A stretch of DNA of 64,000 nucleotides from positions 1,116,001 through 1,180,000 of the forward strand of contig PUFA01000167.1 in the NCBI GenBank assembly GCA_003508835.1, written 5' to 3'. Under the pieces are notes generated by a model. It worked only from the letters and a program-made list of their open reading frames with translations, ran no database searches and was not told the DNA's origin. Position numbers and translations under genes: made by a program. This DNA is from Eonycteris spelaea (Eukaryota; Chordata; Mammalia; Chiroptera; Pteropodidae). Position 1 is the stretch's first letter, and each line of letters opens with the position of its first letter. Positions 11,525 through 22,745 of this stretch are shown piece by piece.

Positions 11525-12040
11525 CCAAGTATGGTTTAAGATATCCCTGGGGTGGTGTCCCAGAGATGCTTTTAGGGATCCACAGGGTCTAAGTTATTTT
11601 TATAATAATATTAAGATGTTATTTATACTTTTTTACTCTCATTCTCCCTGATTTTTCCAGAGGCTACCTACCTGTGATATTGCAACAGATTGAATGCTGA
11701 AATAGTTACAAGAACCCAGCTATCTTCTGTTAAGCTAGACCTTAAAAAGATTTGCAAAAATGTAAAACAATGTTCTTTTTCTCAATAATTTACGTTGTTT
11801 TGGAAAATATATTTATTTTTTTTGTAGAAATATGTTATTATATTAACATTTTTAAATGAATTAATAAGCACTTTTTAATTTCAATATAAACTTCTAATAC
11901 AGTGAATATCAATAGTTTTAACTCTCTTAAACAAAAGCTCTTTGTAATACTGAATGGATTAAAAGTGTAAAGGGTAAATAAAAAAAATCAGAAAAAAAAG
12001 TGTAAAGGATTCCTGAGATCAAAAAGTTTGAGGATCACTG
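11525..12040 (-). mobile_element. hAT-Charlie DNA transposon fragment, antisense
   Basis: Read on the plus strand it runs 'tttagggatccacagggtct', 'aataatattaagatgttatt', 'ccagaggctacctacctgtg', 'gcaacagattgaatgctga', 'ttctgttaagctagacctt' and ends 'aaaagtttgaggatcactg'. This is the antisense of a well-known Charlie-type element whose terminus reads 'cagtggttctcaaactttt' in consensus. At about 515 bp it is internally deleted, and I see no intact transposase frame. It is followed by an 'atctatat' target-like string. Confidence 0.8.
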
Positions 12041-13239
12041 ATCTATATCATGGAAATATTACATTATTATATGTGAAGAAGAATATTGATAACTAAAATA
12101 TATAATAAATGAATACATAAAATGATAGTTTAAAAATAAATTATAAATAGAATTCATCCATGTAGAGAAGCATTCCGAGCCATGGGTGGGCTTGAAAACA
12201 TTATTATGAAGAATATTTTGGGGAGTCTGAGGATGTTAAACTAGAACTGAAGACCTGGGAAAGTTAGTTGTCTCAGTATATCTAGAAAACTTCCCTGTGA
12301 AGAGAAAGTAAACTTACTTTGTTTCTGAGAGTAGAATTAGTTCATGTCTGGAAATTATTCTAGACAAATCTCTCTAATGTTTAGAGTTGCGTACAATGGA
12401 ATAGGTCAGCATGTAAAGTTGTGAGCTCTCTCCCCTTCATGGATATGTTCAGCCACAAAGTGGATAACTCTCTCTCTGGAACAGTGATCACCACTGAAAT
12501 GCTCATTTGCTTAAAGTGTGAAGCAGATGATGAGGGAGTGAAGTGGGCTGAGGGGAAGCGGTGGGAGCTGTGGAGAAAGGGAGAGGGCGTGACTCATCCA
12601 AAGGGTCAGTATGCATGCAGCCCCAGGTGGATTTTCAAGAAAAGGAAATGATTTGGATTTTTGTGTCTTGGCTTAATTGAAAAAGAAAAAATCTGTTCAG
12701 GCTAAACAGGCTATATCTATGGGCTTTAAGTGGTCCTCAGGCCACCAATTTACAACCTAGCTTCTAATATTATACAAAGGAGTTTTGTATTATGTAGAAG
12801 ACTGAGCTAGGGGACCTCTGAATTATCTTTAAAATGTAAAGCCTGATAGTTCTATATCTGTTCCATATCTGTACATCACATTTCCTATTTAAAGGTGTCC
12901 AAAGGAATGTCTTTGCTAATAGACATTTCAAAAATGTTTTAAATTTGGTGATGTAAGGTGTGGGAAATCCCTTACTTCCTGTTCTAACCAGATCTAGCAG
13001 TCTTAATTTGATTCATGATTTTTATGCTTGTGAGATTCTCCACAATGATGTGTAGATAATCATGGAGTTTTTAAAAATCGAAGTGAAATATGATGGAATA
13101 TATAAGTGAAATAATGTGCGAAAATTATAATTTATACCTTTAAATTTTTAAAATATGTTTTCAAATGGTAGTTAAGAGAATGAGATAGTATTTAGAAATC
13201 TACTAAATATATTGGGGTATTTTTAGTTCTGGTTTTGGG
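12041..13239. other. Unique DNA, no gene recognised
   Basis: AT-rich sequence with a purine-rich patch around 12,530-12,600. A 76-codon frame at 12,421-12,651 has no start context or protein-like signal that convinces me. Confidence 0.4.
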
Positions 13240-13254
13240 GAAAGGAGTTCTTAT
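13240..13254. repeat. Target-site duplication, left copy
   Basis: The 15-mer gaaaggagttcttat directly precedes the T-rich tail end of the antisense L1. The same 15-mer occurs again at 13,953-13,967 on the other side. A perfect 15-bp direct repeat is the expected product of target-primed reverse transcription. Confidence 0.95.
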
Positions 13255-13952
13255 TTATTTGTTTATTTATTTATTATTTAATTGAATTTTAATTTTCTTT
13301 TTTATTATGGTTAACTAACTCCAGTAAGTTTCAGGTGTTCAATTCAACAGTAAGGCATATAAATATTTCATTGTGTGTTCACTGCCCATAGTTAGATTTC
13401 TTTCTGTCACCACATATTTGGCCCCTTTTACCCCATCTACTTCCCCCTTCTCCCCTCCTCTCTTTTCCCCTGCCTTCTGGTAACCACGAGTCTATAGTCC
13501 ATGTCCACAAGTCTCTGTCCTGTTCTTTTGTTGCTTTTAAGTTTATATCCCACATATAAGTGATATCATGTGGTTTTCAGCTTTTTCTGTCTGGCTTTTT
13601 TTGCTTGGCGTGATTATCTCGAGGTCCATCCATGGTGTTGCAAAGGGCAGTATTTCATCTCTTCTTATAGCTGAGTAATATTGTATATATGTACTACAGC
13701 TTTTTATCCAGTTTTCTATCATAGGACACTTCGGTTGCTTCCATGTCCTGGCCACCGTGAATAATGCAACTGTGAACATTGGTGTGTAAATATCTTTTTG
13801 GATATATGTTTTCAAGTTTTGGGGGTGAATGTCCAGTAGAGGGATTGCTGGCTTATATGGTAGATCAATTCTTAGATTTTGAGGAACCTCCATACTCTTT
13901 TCCATTGTGGCTGTATCAGTTTACAGTTAGTTCTAGCAGTGTAGAAGGGTTT
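13255..13952 (-). mobile_element. 5'-truncated L1 insertion, antisense, with intact TSD
   Basis: This is the 3' end of an L1. Read on the minus strand it holds the C-terminal part of ORF2p (13,905 down to 13,543), with landmarks PAIPLLDIHPQNLKTYI, KDIYTPMFTVA and MDLEIITPSKKSQ and a terminal HMISLICGI. A roughly 290-bp 3' UTR follows, ending in a TAAA-rich tail (TTTA-rich on the plus strand at 13,251-13,310). The frame is still open over about 120 codons, so this is one of the younger insertions here. It lacks the endonuclease and reverse transcriptase domains and cannot be autonomous. The 3' UTR string 'tttcaggtgttcaattcaac' resembles bat L1 (recalled, not aligned). Confidence 0.95.
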
Positions 13953-13967
13953 GAAAGGAGTTCTTAT
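13953..13967. repeat. Target-site duplication, right copy
   Basis: An exact second copy of gaaaggagttcttat lies at the truncated 5' side of the L1, which fixes that boundary of the insertion at 13,952. Confidence 0.95.
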
Positions 13968-16900
13968 AGGTTAATCATATTAGATAGGACATTTATTGTT
14001 GAGAACAGTTAAAACGATTTGCTTGTGACATTTCTGAGTTTGCGAAATAACAAACAAGACTATGGTGATTTTTTTAAACAAGATCTTTAGCAGTGACCAA
14101 AAGAAATCCATTGTCTCAATTTAAAATATTATAAATACAAATGAATATTTTCACCAGGAGCCAACATAATCAACCCTGGTTCTTAGGATATCTTATTATA
14201 TGGAACTCTTATTTCCATAAATTGATGTTGATGCTAATACTTCACATTATCAATATGATTTTTTTTGGATTAAATTGAAGAATTTTCTTAGAAATTAAGG
14301 TATGATCATTTAACAATAGTGAAAAAGATGATTTAACAATTGTTCTGCTTTAATGAATATGAACTTATTGTGGAAAGTCCTTATAAAAGTCTTATTTACA
14401 TAAATAAAATATAGTTTGAGAATAGAAGTGGGAACACAAGCTCTATATTCCAATTAGACAATTTTTGATAAAAATTAGTCATTAACCTCTACAACTCATG
14501 TGTATGTTACTGCAAAATAGCTGGAAACTTTAAAAATTTTTTGTAAGATTCTAAATTAACTTACTGGCTAAGAAAGACTTCAGTGATTAGAGTACTGAAA
14601 CAAAGTGTAAGTTTTCTACCATGTTTAGCATTAAACTACTATTAATAAAAGGAAACAATAAGATGAATATTAAACATGGATATTGATTGTTAATAATGAG
14701 TAAAAAATTTTTAATGAATGCTTAGAAGAGGGAAATACCTGAAAGCCTACAGAACTAGTTTTTGGCTGACATTGCTTTGTTTTTCTTTTTAAACTTCTTC
14801 ATTTATGAAATTCTGAATTATTTTCATAGAATAGATGGCTCAGATTTTGATCTTTTGATTAATTAATTTGGATACCCATACATATTTTAAGTTGGTCAAT
14901 GATTTTTATATGTTTATATTATTGAAGTTAAAATTTTTTTTTTGGTCTGAGTTAGATTACTAAAGTTTCATTTCTTTCTTTTGAAGAAGTATTAGAGATG
15001 GGTATTGAACATATTTTATTTATTCATTTACTATCTTCATTACTTTAGAGCCTCAGGTTCCACCTTCAGATTACATTTTTTAAAACTATGAGAATGATAC
15101 AGTCATAAAAATAGCAATAGTATGCTACTGGATAAAAGGATTTTTGTCCTAGGGCCTTGTTATACACTAACTTTCCTTGGTCCATGGTAGGTAGAATATT
15201 ATAGAGAGCCCTCAACAAAAACAACCTATCATAAATTCCCTAAAGCATAAAGCTGAGAATTAGTAACAGGAGATGATCTCAATTGCCAAAAGAACATATT
15301 CAGAGAATGACGATCTAATGAGGTAACCTGGTCTTCGAATATACTCATTTGCCCTAAAGATTTTATTAAGTGACTTCTAGGATGAGTTCTCCAAAATAGA
15401 CTCATATGTCAGAATATTGTGTGTGTGTGTGTTTTTTTTATTGAAATAAATCACAAGCCACAGTTCTCAGTGTTAATAATTTCCCTGTAAAGCAACTGCT
15501 ATTTTTAGACTGAAGTGTAGCTGTGCTGATAAATGTAAATGATGAGTGGTAAGCATGATTATACCTACTATTTGAAAATGTAATTATTAAAGCAATGTGA
15601 AAATACCAGAAAGTCTGTTATAATTAATGTGTGTAGATTTATGTAAGTAGTGACTTGGTATTTATTTATTGATATGATGAACCTCATGCTGATAAATGGA
15701 TATTTAAACAAAACAAGTATTAATACAGCAGACCCCAATCCCACTTTTGTGTTTTAAAAAAACTCCAAAACAAAGTAAATTTTAATTTTATTTAATTTAG
15801 TGTATGAATACCTGCCATAAAGTGGTGTGGGGTTTGAGAGGGGAGAGTATAGGATATTCTGCATACCAAGCAGGTCTGATCAGGATTTACAGTTCCAACA
15901 AAATTGTGAAATATTACACTAAATATAGTATTATACAAACTATATTTCTTTAACTGCTACATGACAGAAGTATTTGTTTACGTATTCTTAGAACTCGTCA
16001 GAAACCGCATATAGATATGCGGCACTAAAAAAAACTATTTGACCTATCTAAAAAGATCTTGGGGGCCTTAAAACAGCTTAGTGTTCTGTTATGAGGCCAA
16101 GAAGTCTTTTATAGAGGCAGATTCTTCAGAATCTTCTTTCTTCTCTAGGCCCTTGGTACCCAAGTAATACCACTTTGCAAAATTCAGAGAGTGTATTAGG
16201 TTTAGTGAGAACCTATAACTTTTTTGGTTTCCTTCTACCTTTGAAATTCTCTGTGCTGTGTTCTCCTTGGCAGAGCAAAGAATCTAATTTTTTTTTCTTT
16301 TGAGAGAGAGAAATCCCGTTGAATCAATCCAGATTAGTAACTAATTCTCTATTTATCAAGCTAGTAGAAAAGGCTTTGTAAAGGCACCTGCTACAGCCAT
16401 TATATTTTAACTCATCAGTGAGTTATATCAGAAAGCTTCTTTTATGTATGTATAGTTCTAATATTGAGGTGTTTTCTTTAAATTAAAAGTGAGATCATTT
16501 TTAGTCATAGATAGGGACTTGAGAAAATATTGAGCTGATATTTCTGTATGAAAATCTTACTTTCAATGTAGAATGCTTATGTCCAGTTGTAAAGGTCTGA
16601 CAGGAACAGTTTTTGAGGAAGGACACAAAGCATTATTTTAATAAAGTATATATTCCTCCAATTTATTTTTATGAGTTTGAGATGCTTTCATGATATAGCC
16701 TTGAAAAAACACCTAAAAGTTAATTGGGGATTTCAAACTTTATTTGGGTCTATTTACATGGAAAATTGCTGAGCCTGCTTGATTTTATAATCAAATCTAA
16801 AATAAATGAAAGTGAAATCACTATATGGTGCTTCTTTCTCCCCTTTGATTTTTTTTTTTTTTAAAGTCAGTGAAAACTCCAAGTGTGGAGAGGGATATAT

Positions 16901-17480
16901 TGCTTGGAATGCATTACAATGAGATTGGATATCACTAAAGATTAAATAAAATCTAAAATATTTGAGGTTTCAAAATTATTTTATTAATTATAGTAAAATT
17001 ATTTTTCTTCCTTAGTTAAATTGAAATGGTTAATTTAAAAAAAAATATTTTCTGGAGTGAAAAACTGTCCATCGGCATAATTTTCTATGCAGGGCTCAAA
17101 AACAATCTGGTTATATACTCTGATGAAATCGAATGTTAAAATTGAAATGTGGAATCTCATAGTAAACTGTGATCTTCAGATTTTTTAAGGGTTGTTTATT
17201 TATTTATATTTTTTGGTAGCTTGAATGAAATTAGCTACTTTTCAGGGTTTTTTCAGCAGTCAGATAAAGACTATTACACAGAATATTATTTTACTATAAA
17301 ACCATTGCCCTGAACTAGGACAGTAGTTCATACAGGTTGCTACTTATAGAATAGGATCCATATAACCTTCAAAGTACAGTGATGATCTCAAACTCTAAAG
17401 TCGTCTTCTCTGTTTCTGACCTCCTTATTATCAATTATATTTACTCTGAACATTCTCTGTACACTCTTTTTGTCTCAAGA
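13968..17480. other. 3.5 kb of AT-rich unique DNA
   Basis: No transposable element or gene was recognised apart from a short GT run (15,418-15,432) and a T14 run (16,849-16,862). There are many A/T homopolymers. No frame looks coding. Confidence 0.45.
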
Positions 17481-17484
17481 CTCT

Positions 17485-17960
17485 CAATGACATCAGTCCC
17501 TTTTTATTTATCTTGCCTCCTTACATTGTCTTGACTTTAACAGCCTCTGTAATGCTCACAATACCAAGATTTCATGGCTCTTGGCTCTACATGTTTATGC
17601 TGTATATTGGCACTTCTTAGGCCTCTTCTACAATCCTCTTTCTCTTTCCTTCACTACCTGATTTCTTGAATAGATAATCTATAATACCTTCACTGTTTTG
17701 TCACTCATTTAAACTTCAACTCTTATTCTTTTGACTTCTACCAAAATCAAGCTATGGAAATTGCTTCCTCATAAGGTACTAGTTACCTTGTAATCACCAC
17801 ATTTAGTGTCTTCATTCTCCTCGACCATACTGTAACATTTGACACTATTGACTAAGCCTTTCCTTCTTGAAAATTCTCTCGTCTTTTAGTCTTGGTGATA
17901 CTGGTGACAATGAATTCTTTTTATTCTTTCTAACATTTCACTATTATTTTGTGTCAGTAG
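17485..17960 (+). repeat. L2 LINE, ORF2 region, sense
   Basis: The CT-rich sense strand matches the degraded reverse-transcriptase part of L2. 'ccatactgtaacatttgaca' followed by 'ctattgactaagcctttcct' and 'tcttgaaaattctctcgtc' corresponds to the L2 motif around AFDTVDHS. Frameshifts and stops are frequent, so it is a molecular fossil. Confidence 0.75.
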
Positions 17961-19988
17961 TTCTAATATCTTCTCTAAGTCGCAGTCCTCGGGAGTGTTG
18001 AAGTTCAACCTATGCAAACCAAGGTGAACCCAGAGGGCAGGAAGGGGGGTTGAAAATGAGAAACCAAGCCAAGAGTCATGGCCATAGAGCTAATTAGAGT
18101 ATATTGGAAGCTGCAGTGCCCATAGCTTTTCAGTTTGACAGCTGGCATCCTGATAAGTCAGACTGACTTAAAAACACATGGTTGGAATCTGGCAACAAGA
18201 CACTTGATGACTGGGAAAGGATTTCATCTGTACCTTTGACTGCCTTAGGAACCTGTCAACCAATCTTAGTTTCTACAGTGACTCTCAGTACTTAGGAGAG
18301 GCCGTAGCACATTCTGGGCATTTTTGAGATGGGAATCCGACTTCCAAAAAAATTTTTTCTGAAGTGTACTCACTTGGTGACACGAGTTGTTGGAATTAAC
18401 CTGCCAGAAGGAGTCCAGTACATTTTCTACCACATATTACATTTTGGGTTCTTAGGAATGGCTGATGGTGGGTACAGAAGGTAGTAGGGGTAAGCAAGAG
18501 AGTCTCTGCACTAAAGAAAGGAATTTGGGTGAAATGGGAGAGTGTTAATTATGACTTTAGAAAGGTCTGAGGAGTAGTTGGAGTTTTTAGTATGATTTAT
18601 CTAAATTTCCTGTCCTGGGGGCATTGGCCTGGTTGCTGGTATGATGTTAGGATCCTGAATCTGGGATTTCCATTTAATTTAATGAGAAGTGCTGAGAGAC
18701 AGAGAGTAGACCAAGTCAGAATCCATTAAGGAAAGCTAAGATTTAAATGCCAAGAAGTCAAGTATAAAACACTAACCACTAAAAGTTAGAGGGAATGATG
18801 GTCTTACAGGTTTGAAGTTAGGCAGAGATGAGACTGCAGTGAAGTTAGGTGGGGAGAAAGGGAGGAGGATCCTGAATGATTCACCTAACCAGTTTGGGAA
18901 TGTGCTAGATCTTCTTTGCTGTCCATGGATGAATGGTATTTACTTTTGTCAGACAGGTTTAAAGGGTTAGGCAGAGCTGAGAGATTGTATGAATATGTGG
19001 ACAGGAGAACCAGATGGGGTCTAAAACTTGCATGCTTTTCACTGGCCCTGGTCCTTGTCTGTGTATTCTTTGTTTTAGTCGCTTGCTTGTTAGAGGGCAT
19101 CTGGTGAGTTTTTCTGGGTGGTCTACAGATGTTGTCAGTATTGGCTTGTAGCTTGGGTTTATTTATAGCTTTGCTTAGAGGTGCTGGGAAGGGGCTGAAT
19201 GGAAGCCGTAGGGTCTAATGTATGTAGTATCTCCCTTAATAAACTGCTGTTTTCTTGAGTGTAGGATCCATAGCTTATTTATCTTTGTAGCACTTTCTCA
19301 AGAAATTATTTTGAATGAATGACATACCAAAAGAAGTATTATAAAGCACATTTAGTTTTATTCTATAGAAAAGTACTTCGTGAAAATATCTAATGTGGTA
19401 TTATTGCCCTATGATAGGCATTTTATGAAATAATGGAGAAAAGAATAAGAGCACACTTGTCTGAAATCTGTTTTGTAAAAGCTCCCAGGTAGATTAACAT
19501 GCAATTTCAATTGCCATTTATCCAAAAAGACCAAAAGTGTTATATTTGACAGATCTTTTTCAAGAAAAGTTTACCAGTTTCCACATTGGAACTTTTACAT
19601 ATAAGATGATTGGTAGTTTAGTGTTCTTTTTAAAAATAATAAACAAATGAATGTTTCAGGAAACTTGTGATAGACTGAATCAGGTGGAACTGATTTAACG
19701 TTATGGATAATTACATAATTAGTGTATAAAAAATAAACCATACTATCTTCTTGATGGACTGGAGTTGCTGTGAAGGAGGTGTGTAATTATACAATCAGCA
19801 TCCTCCTACTACGCTGATTCTTGATAATCCTTTTTTTTTTTTTTTTTTTTTTACCTTGTCTGAGAAGGGGCTTCCTGTCTTGTGCTTCCTGATGTTTTTT
19901 AAGTGAACATTGCTGAGCACTGAGTAGTTTCCAGTCCCTTGATAAGTCTCTCTATGATCCAGGTCTGTGTGAGAGCATCCTCTGAGAC
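17961..19988. other. Unique DNA with one T22 tract
   Basis: No repeat was recognised in 2 kb except a T22 homopolymer at 19,831-19,852. Overlapping 60-70 codon frames on both strands at about 18,885-19,107 have no recognisable similarity. Confidence 0.4.
19831..19852. repeat. T22 homopolymer
   Basis: Twenty-two consecutive T residues. No SINE or LINE body is attached on either side. Confidence 0.95.
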
Positions 19989-20235
19989 CAGAGGCTTTCA
20001 AACTTTTTTGATATAAACCCACAAAAAGAAATACATTTTACATCAAGACCCACTACATTCGCCACACACATATCTGAAACCAAGGTTTATTAAACAATTC
20101 TTATTCTTTCTGATCCATTCTACTCTATTAATCTATTCTGCTCTATTTTATTTTTTTTTAAATGCTGGTTGAGGCCACCAATTGATTTCAGAACCTACTA
20201 ATGGTGCATGACTCACATTTGGAAAATATTACTTT
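19989..20235. mobile_element. hAT-type MITE
   Basis: The element starts 'cagaggctttcaaactttt' and ends around 'gactcacatttggaaaatat', giving weak terminal inverted repeats. Internal strings 'aatacattttacatcaagac', 'tgaaaccaaggtttattaaa' and 'aattgatttcagaacctact' follow a MITE consensus I recall from mammals. I do not commit to a family name. Confidence 0.7.
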
Positions 20236-20294
20236 TGGTGATCGCTAACGTCAGTGGAGGGGATTCAGACAGTAGCATAATGGGGCTGCTCTGG

Positions 20295-20490
20295 GCTTTG
20301 AGTAGCAGGTGGTGTGGCATGGTTGAAAGAGCAAGGGCTTTGGAATTGGGCAAATTTGGTTTTAAGTCCTTACTTTTCCTCACTTAAATTGTGTACTTTG
20401 ACCATGTTACTGAAACTTTTTGAGCCTCAAATCTCTCATCTGTAAACCTGGGTCCCAAATACTTAAGGGAGTCAAGAGGTGAGGAACTGG
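20295..20490 (+). repeat. MIR SINE, sense
   Basis: Nearly complete MIR order: 'agagcaagggctttggaatt' (tRNA-related head), 'tttggttttaagtccttact', 'gtgtactttgaccatgttac', 'ctttttgagcctcaaatctc' and 'tcatctgtaaacctggg'. The copy is diverged but unmistakable. Confidence 0.85.
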
Positions 20491-22620
20491 AGGACTGTGT
20501 GGAAGGGCGGGTTGATATGTGTGTTAAATGATATCATGGAAGAAAACGCAAGGCCAGTGCTGTGACAGTAAAACACATATTGTGGCAGGTACTTTAAAAA
20601 GTTTATATTTCTTCCCCCGCCCCCCCCCCACTCTTTTTCACCATTAAACACCTCAACGAGGGAGGTGTATGGTAACAGTTGGTGCCTCACAGGTTGGTAA
20701 TGAAGATCAAATAGGATAACGAAAGCCAAGGATTGACAAGTGTTAATTTTTTGTGAGTGCAACCTTAAAGCAGCTTTACCATTTCAGAATAAATCTTTGT
20801 GCAAGGGGGATAGAGTCCTACAGAGGTTAAGTGACATTAGAAAACAAAATTGGTTCTGAAATTTGATATTATGACTGTTAGTAGCAAGGATTGTTTGAGA
20901 TACAGTGGACTTGCATGTCGATGTTGGAGAGCTGCTACCAAACCCGCCAAAGGATGATTTATGGTGCCCATTACAAATTACCATATGCAAGTCGTTCCAA
21001 GTTGCATTATGTATAGAATTTAAAGAAACTTTAAACTTATTCAGCAACGGATTTTGCTTCATTAAAACCTGGAAAATGAACATCAGAAGACAACTAATAA
21101 CCTAGTGCATAATATTTCTGCCATTTTCTTTATCTTAACTGGAATGTCGTATAATAATTTAATTGTGAGAAAAATGTAACCTCCGTCTCACAGCTTGAAA
21201 TCTCAGGAAGGGGGGAGAATGTCTTTTGTACAAATGTACATTTTTATAAAACCACTTTTTTTCTTTAAATGTTACAGTTTTCACTACTTCTGAACTTGTC
21301 CCCGACTTTGAAATGCTGTTTCCTCACTAGTTTAAATTTTTTACTTTCTAGCCTGAAAGGAAATTCTTTGGGTTTGATACTGTGTGTGCTTCTCTCTTTC
21401 ATTCATCTTTTCCCTGGGATTCTACTGATATTGTGATTATTTAGTGGTAACCTGGGCTTTGCTGGTCATGGGAAAGGGTTATAAATCAGCCAAGGCAAGT
21501 ATGAGGCATTGACAGTTATAAAAGCATCTTTTCCATATCTCTTATTTTCCCCGGTATCCAGTCTATGGTTGCTTTGATATGTTTCAGTCTCGCTTTAGTC
21601 CTGTGTTGGTTCCTTACACTTAATTTCTGTGCCGTTTCTGTTTCCAGTCCCTTACATCGGTTTAGGTGATCACTAACACTTTATGTTAAGTTCACGTTGC
21701 ACTTACATTCAGAAGAAAAGATCTGGCTCCTTAAGACAGAAGCACCTTTTTCTCTGCCAGAAAGCTCATTGTAAAACTGAAGGGCTTAACCAAAAAGGTT
21801 TCATTATAAACTGAATATTGATAGAGAAGGGATGTTAATTGGCCTCAGCAACTTGGTTGCTAAGGAAGCATTTTCATGATTGAGAAGAAACTCTCCTGGG
21901 TGTTCTGTAGCTTCTTGTGGACCTAAAATGCTTTGTTTTATCTCTTGCTTTCTGTTTCTGAGTTGGAAGAGGAAAGAGCAGAAAGCTATCACAGGACTGA
22001 AAAGCTGTGGGAAGCAGATGGTTGCTCTCTCTTAGCTACAGAAAGAGAGAGCTAAATACTGACTTGCAACAAACCAATGCCAGCAAGGACTCTTTGTTTA
22101 AGGCAGACAGTGGAAAATACCATGAAGCCAAGACATAAAGAGATTGCATAGGAGGACATAGAGAGGTTAGTCTAGGATTTTTTCAATGCCTGGAAACATG
22201 TAGTTGACAGAAATTAAAGGATATTCAGCATGGACATCTAACATCCATGTTAAATAATGGGGTTAAATACTTTCAATATGATTGAGTTTATTAAGTTATT
22301 TAGCTTGTATTTAATTGTTTTTGAAGGTTTTATACTATATTTTATATTAAACTTAGTAGATTTAGAATTTGTTAATCTTTAATTATTTTAATGAAGTTTA
22401 GTTATAAACATCTCTTACTGTATAGTTTATTGCTTAGTAATAAAGTAACTTTGGAGTAAAAAGTTACAAATTTTTTATTGAAATATCTGAATATTGACTA
22501 TCCATATATTGTAAGCTCTCTGGTTATACTTAAGTAATTTTCGAAGTATTAGTTCTGCATACTAAATGATACTCCACTAACCTCAGGGAGTAAGTGCCTA
22601 TATTTTGCTTAATTTCATTT
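20491..22620. other. Unique DNA with a C-rich tract
   Basis: No repeat family or gene was recognised. A C5-G-C10 tract lies at 20,614-20,629. Frames of 60-100 codons at 20,472-21,105 on both strands show no protein-family signal. Confidence 0.4.
20614..20629. repeat. C-rich homopolymer tract
   Basis: Five C, one G and ten C form a short G-rich tract on the minus strand. It is unusual in this AT-rich setting. Confidence 0.95.
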
Positions 22621-22624
22621 TTTT

Positions 22625-22745
22625 ACTCATTGCTTCATTGGACAAATGTTTTTGAGGATCTGTTGAGCATCAGGCACTATGTTAAAGGATACCACAAGAA
22701 ATAAAGCAGCCCAAGGAAGTAATGACATACTTCTCAGGGGAGTTT
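22625..22745 (-). repeat. L2 LINE 3' end fragment, antisense
   Basis: 'gacaaatgtttttgaggatc' followed by 'gagcatcaggcactatgtta' and 'aagaaataaagcagccca' matches the antisense L2 3' end (consensus 'tttattgagcacctactatg', 'ccaggcactg', 'acaaaacag'). Confidence 0.65.

Noticed and set aside
13543..13905. 120-codon minus-strand frame as a host gene
   Set aside because: Its residues are the C-terminal end of L1 ORF2p and the interval is a TSD-flanked L1 insertion.
19831..19852. T22 as a transcription terminator or SINE tail
   Set aside because: No Pol III promoter boxes or SINE body were found next to it. It is better described as a homopolymer.
20472..21105. Opposed 66-99 codon frames as a small gene pair
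   Set aside because: No conserved motif, splice context or start context was seen, and frames on both strands overlap.
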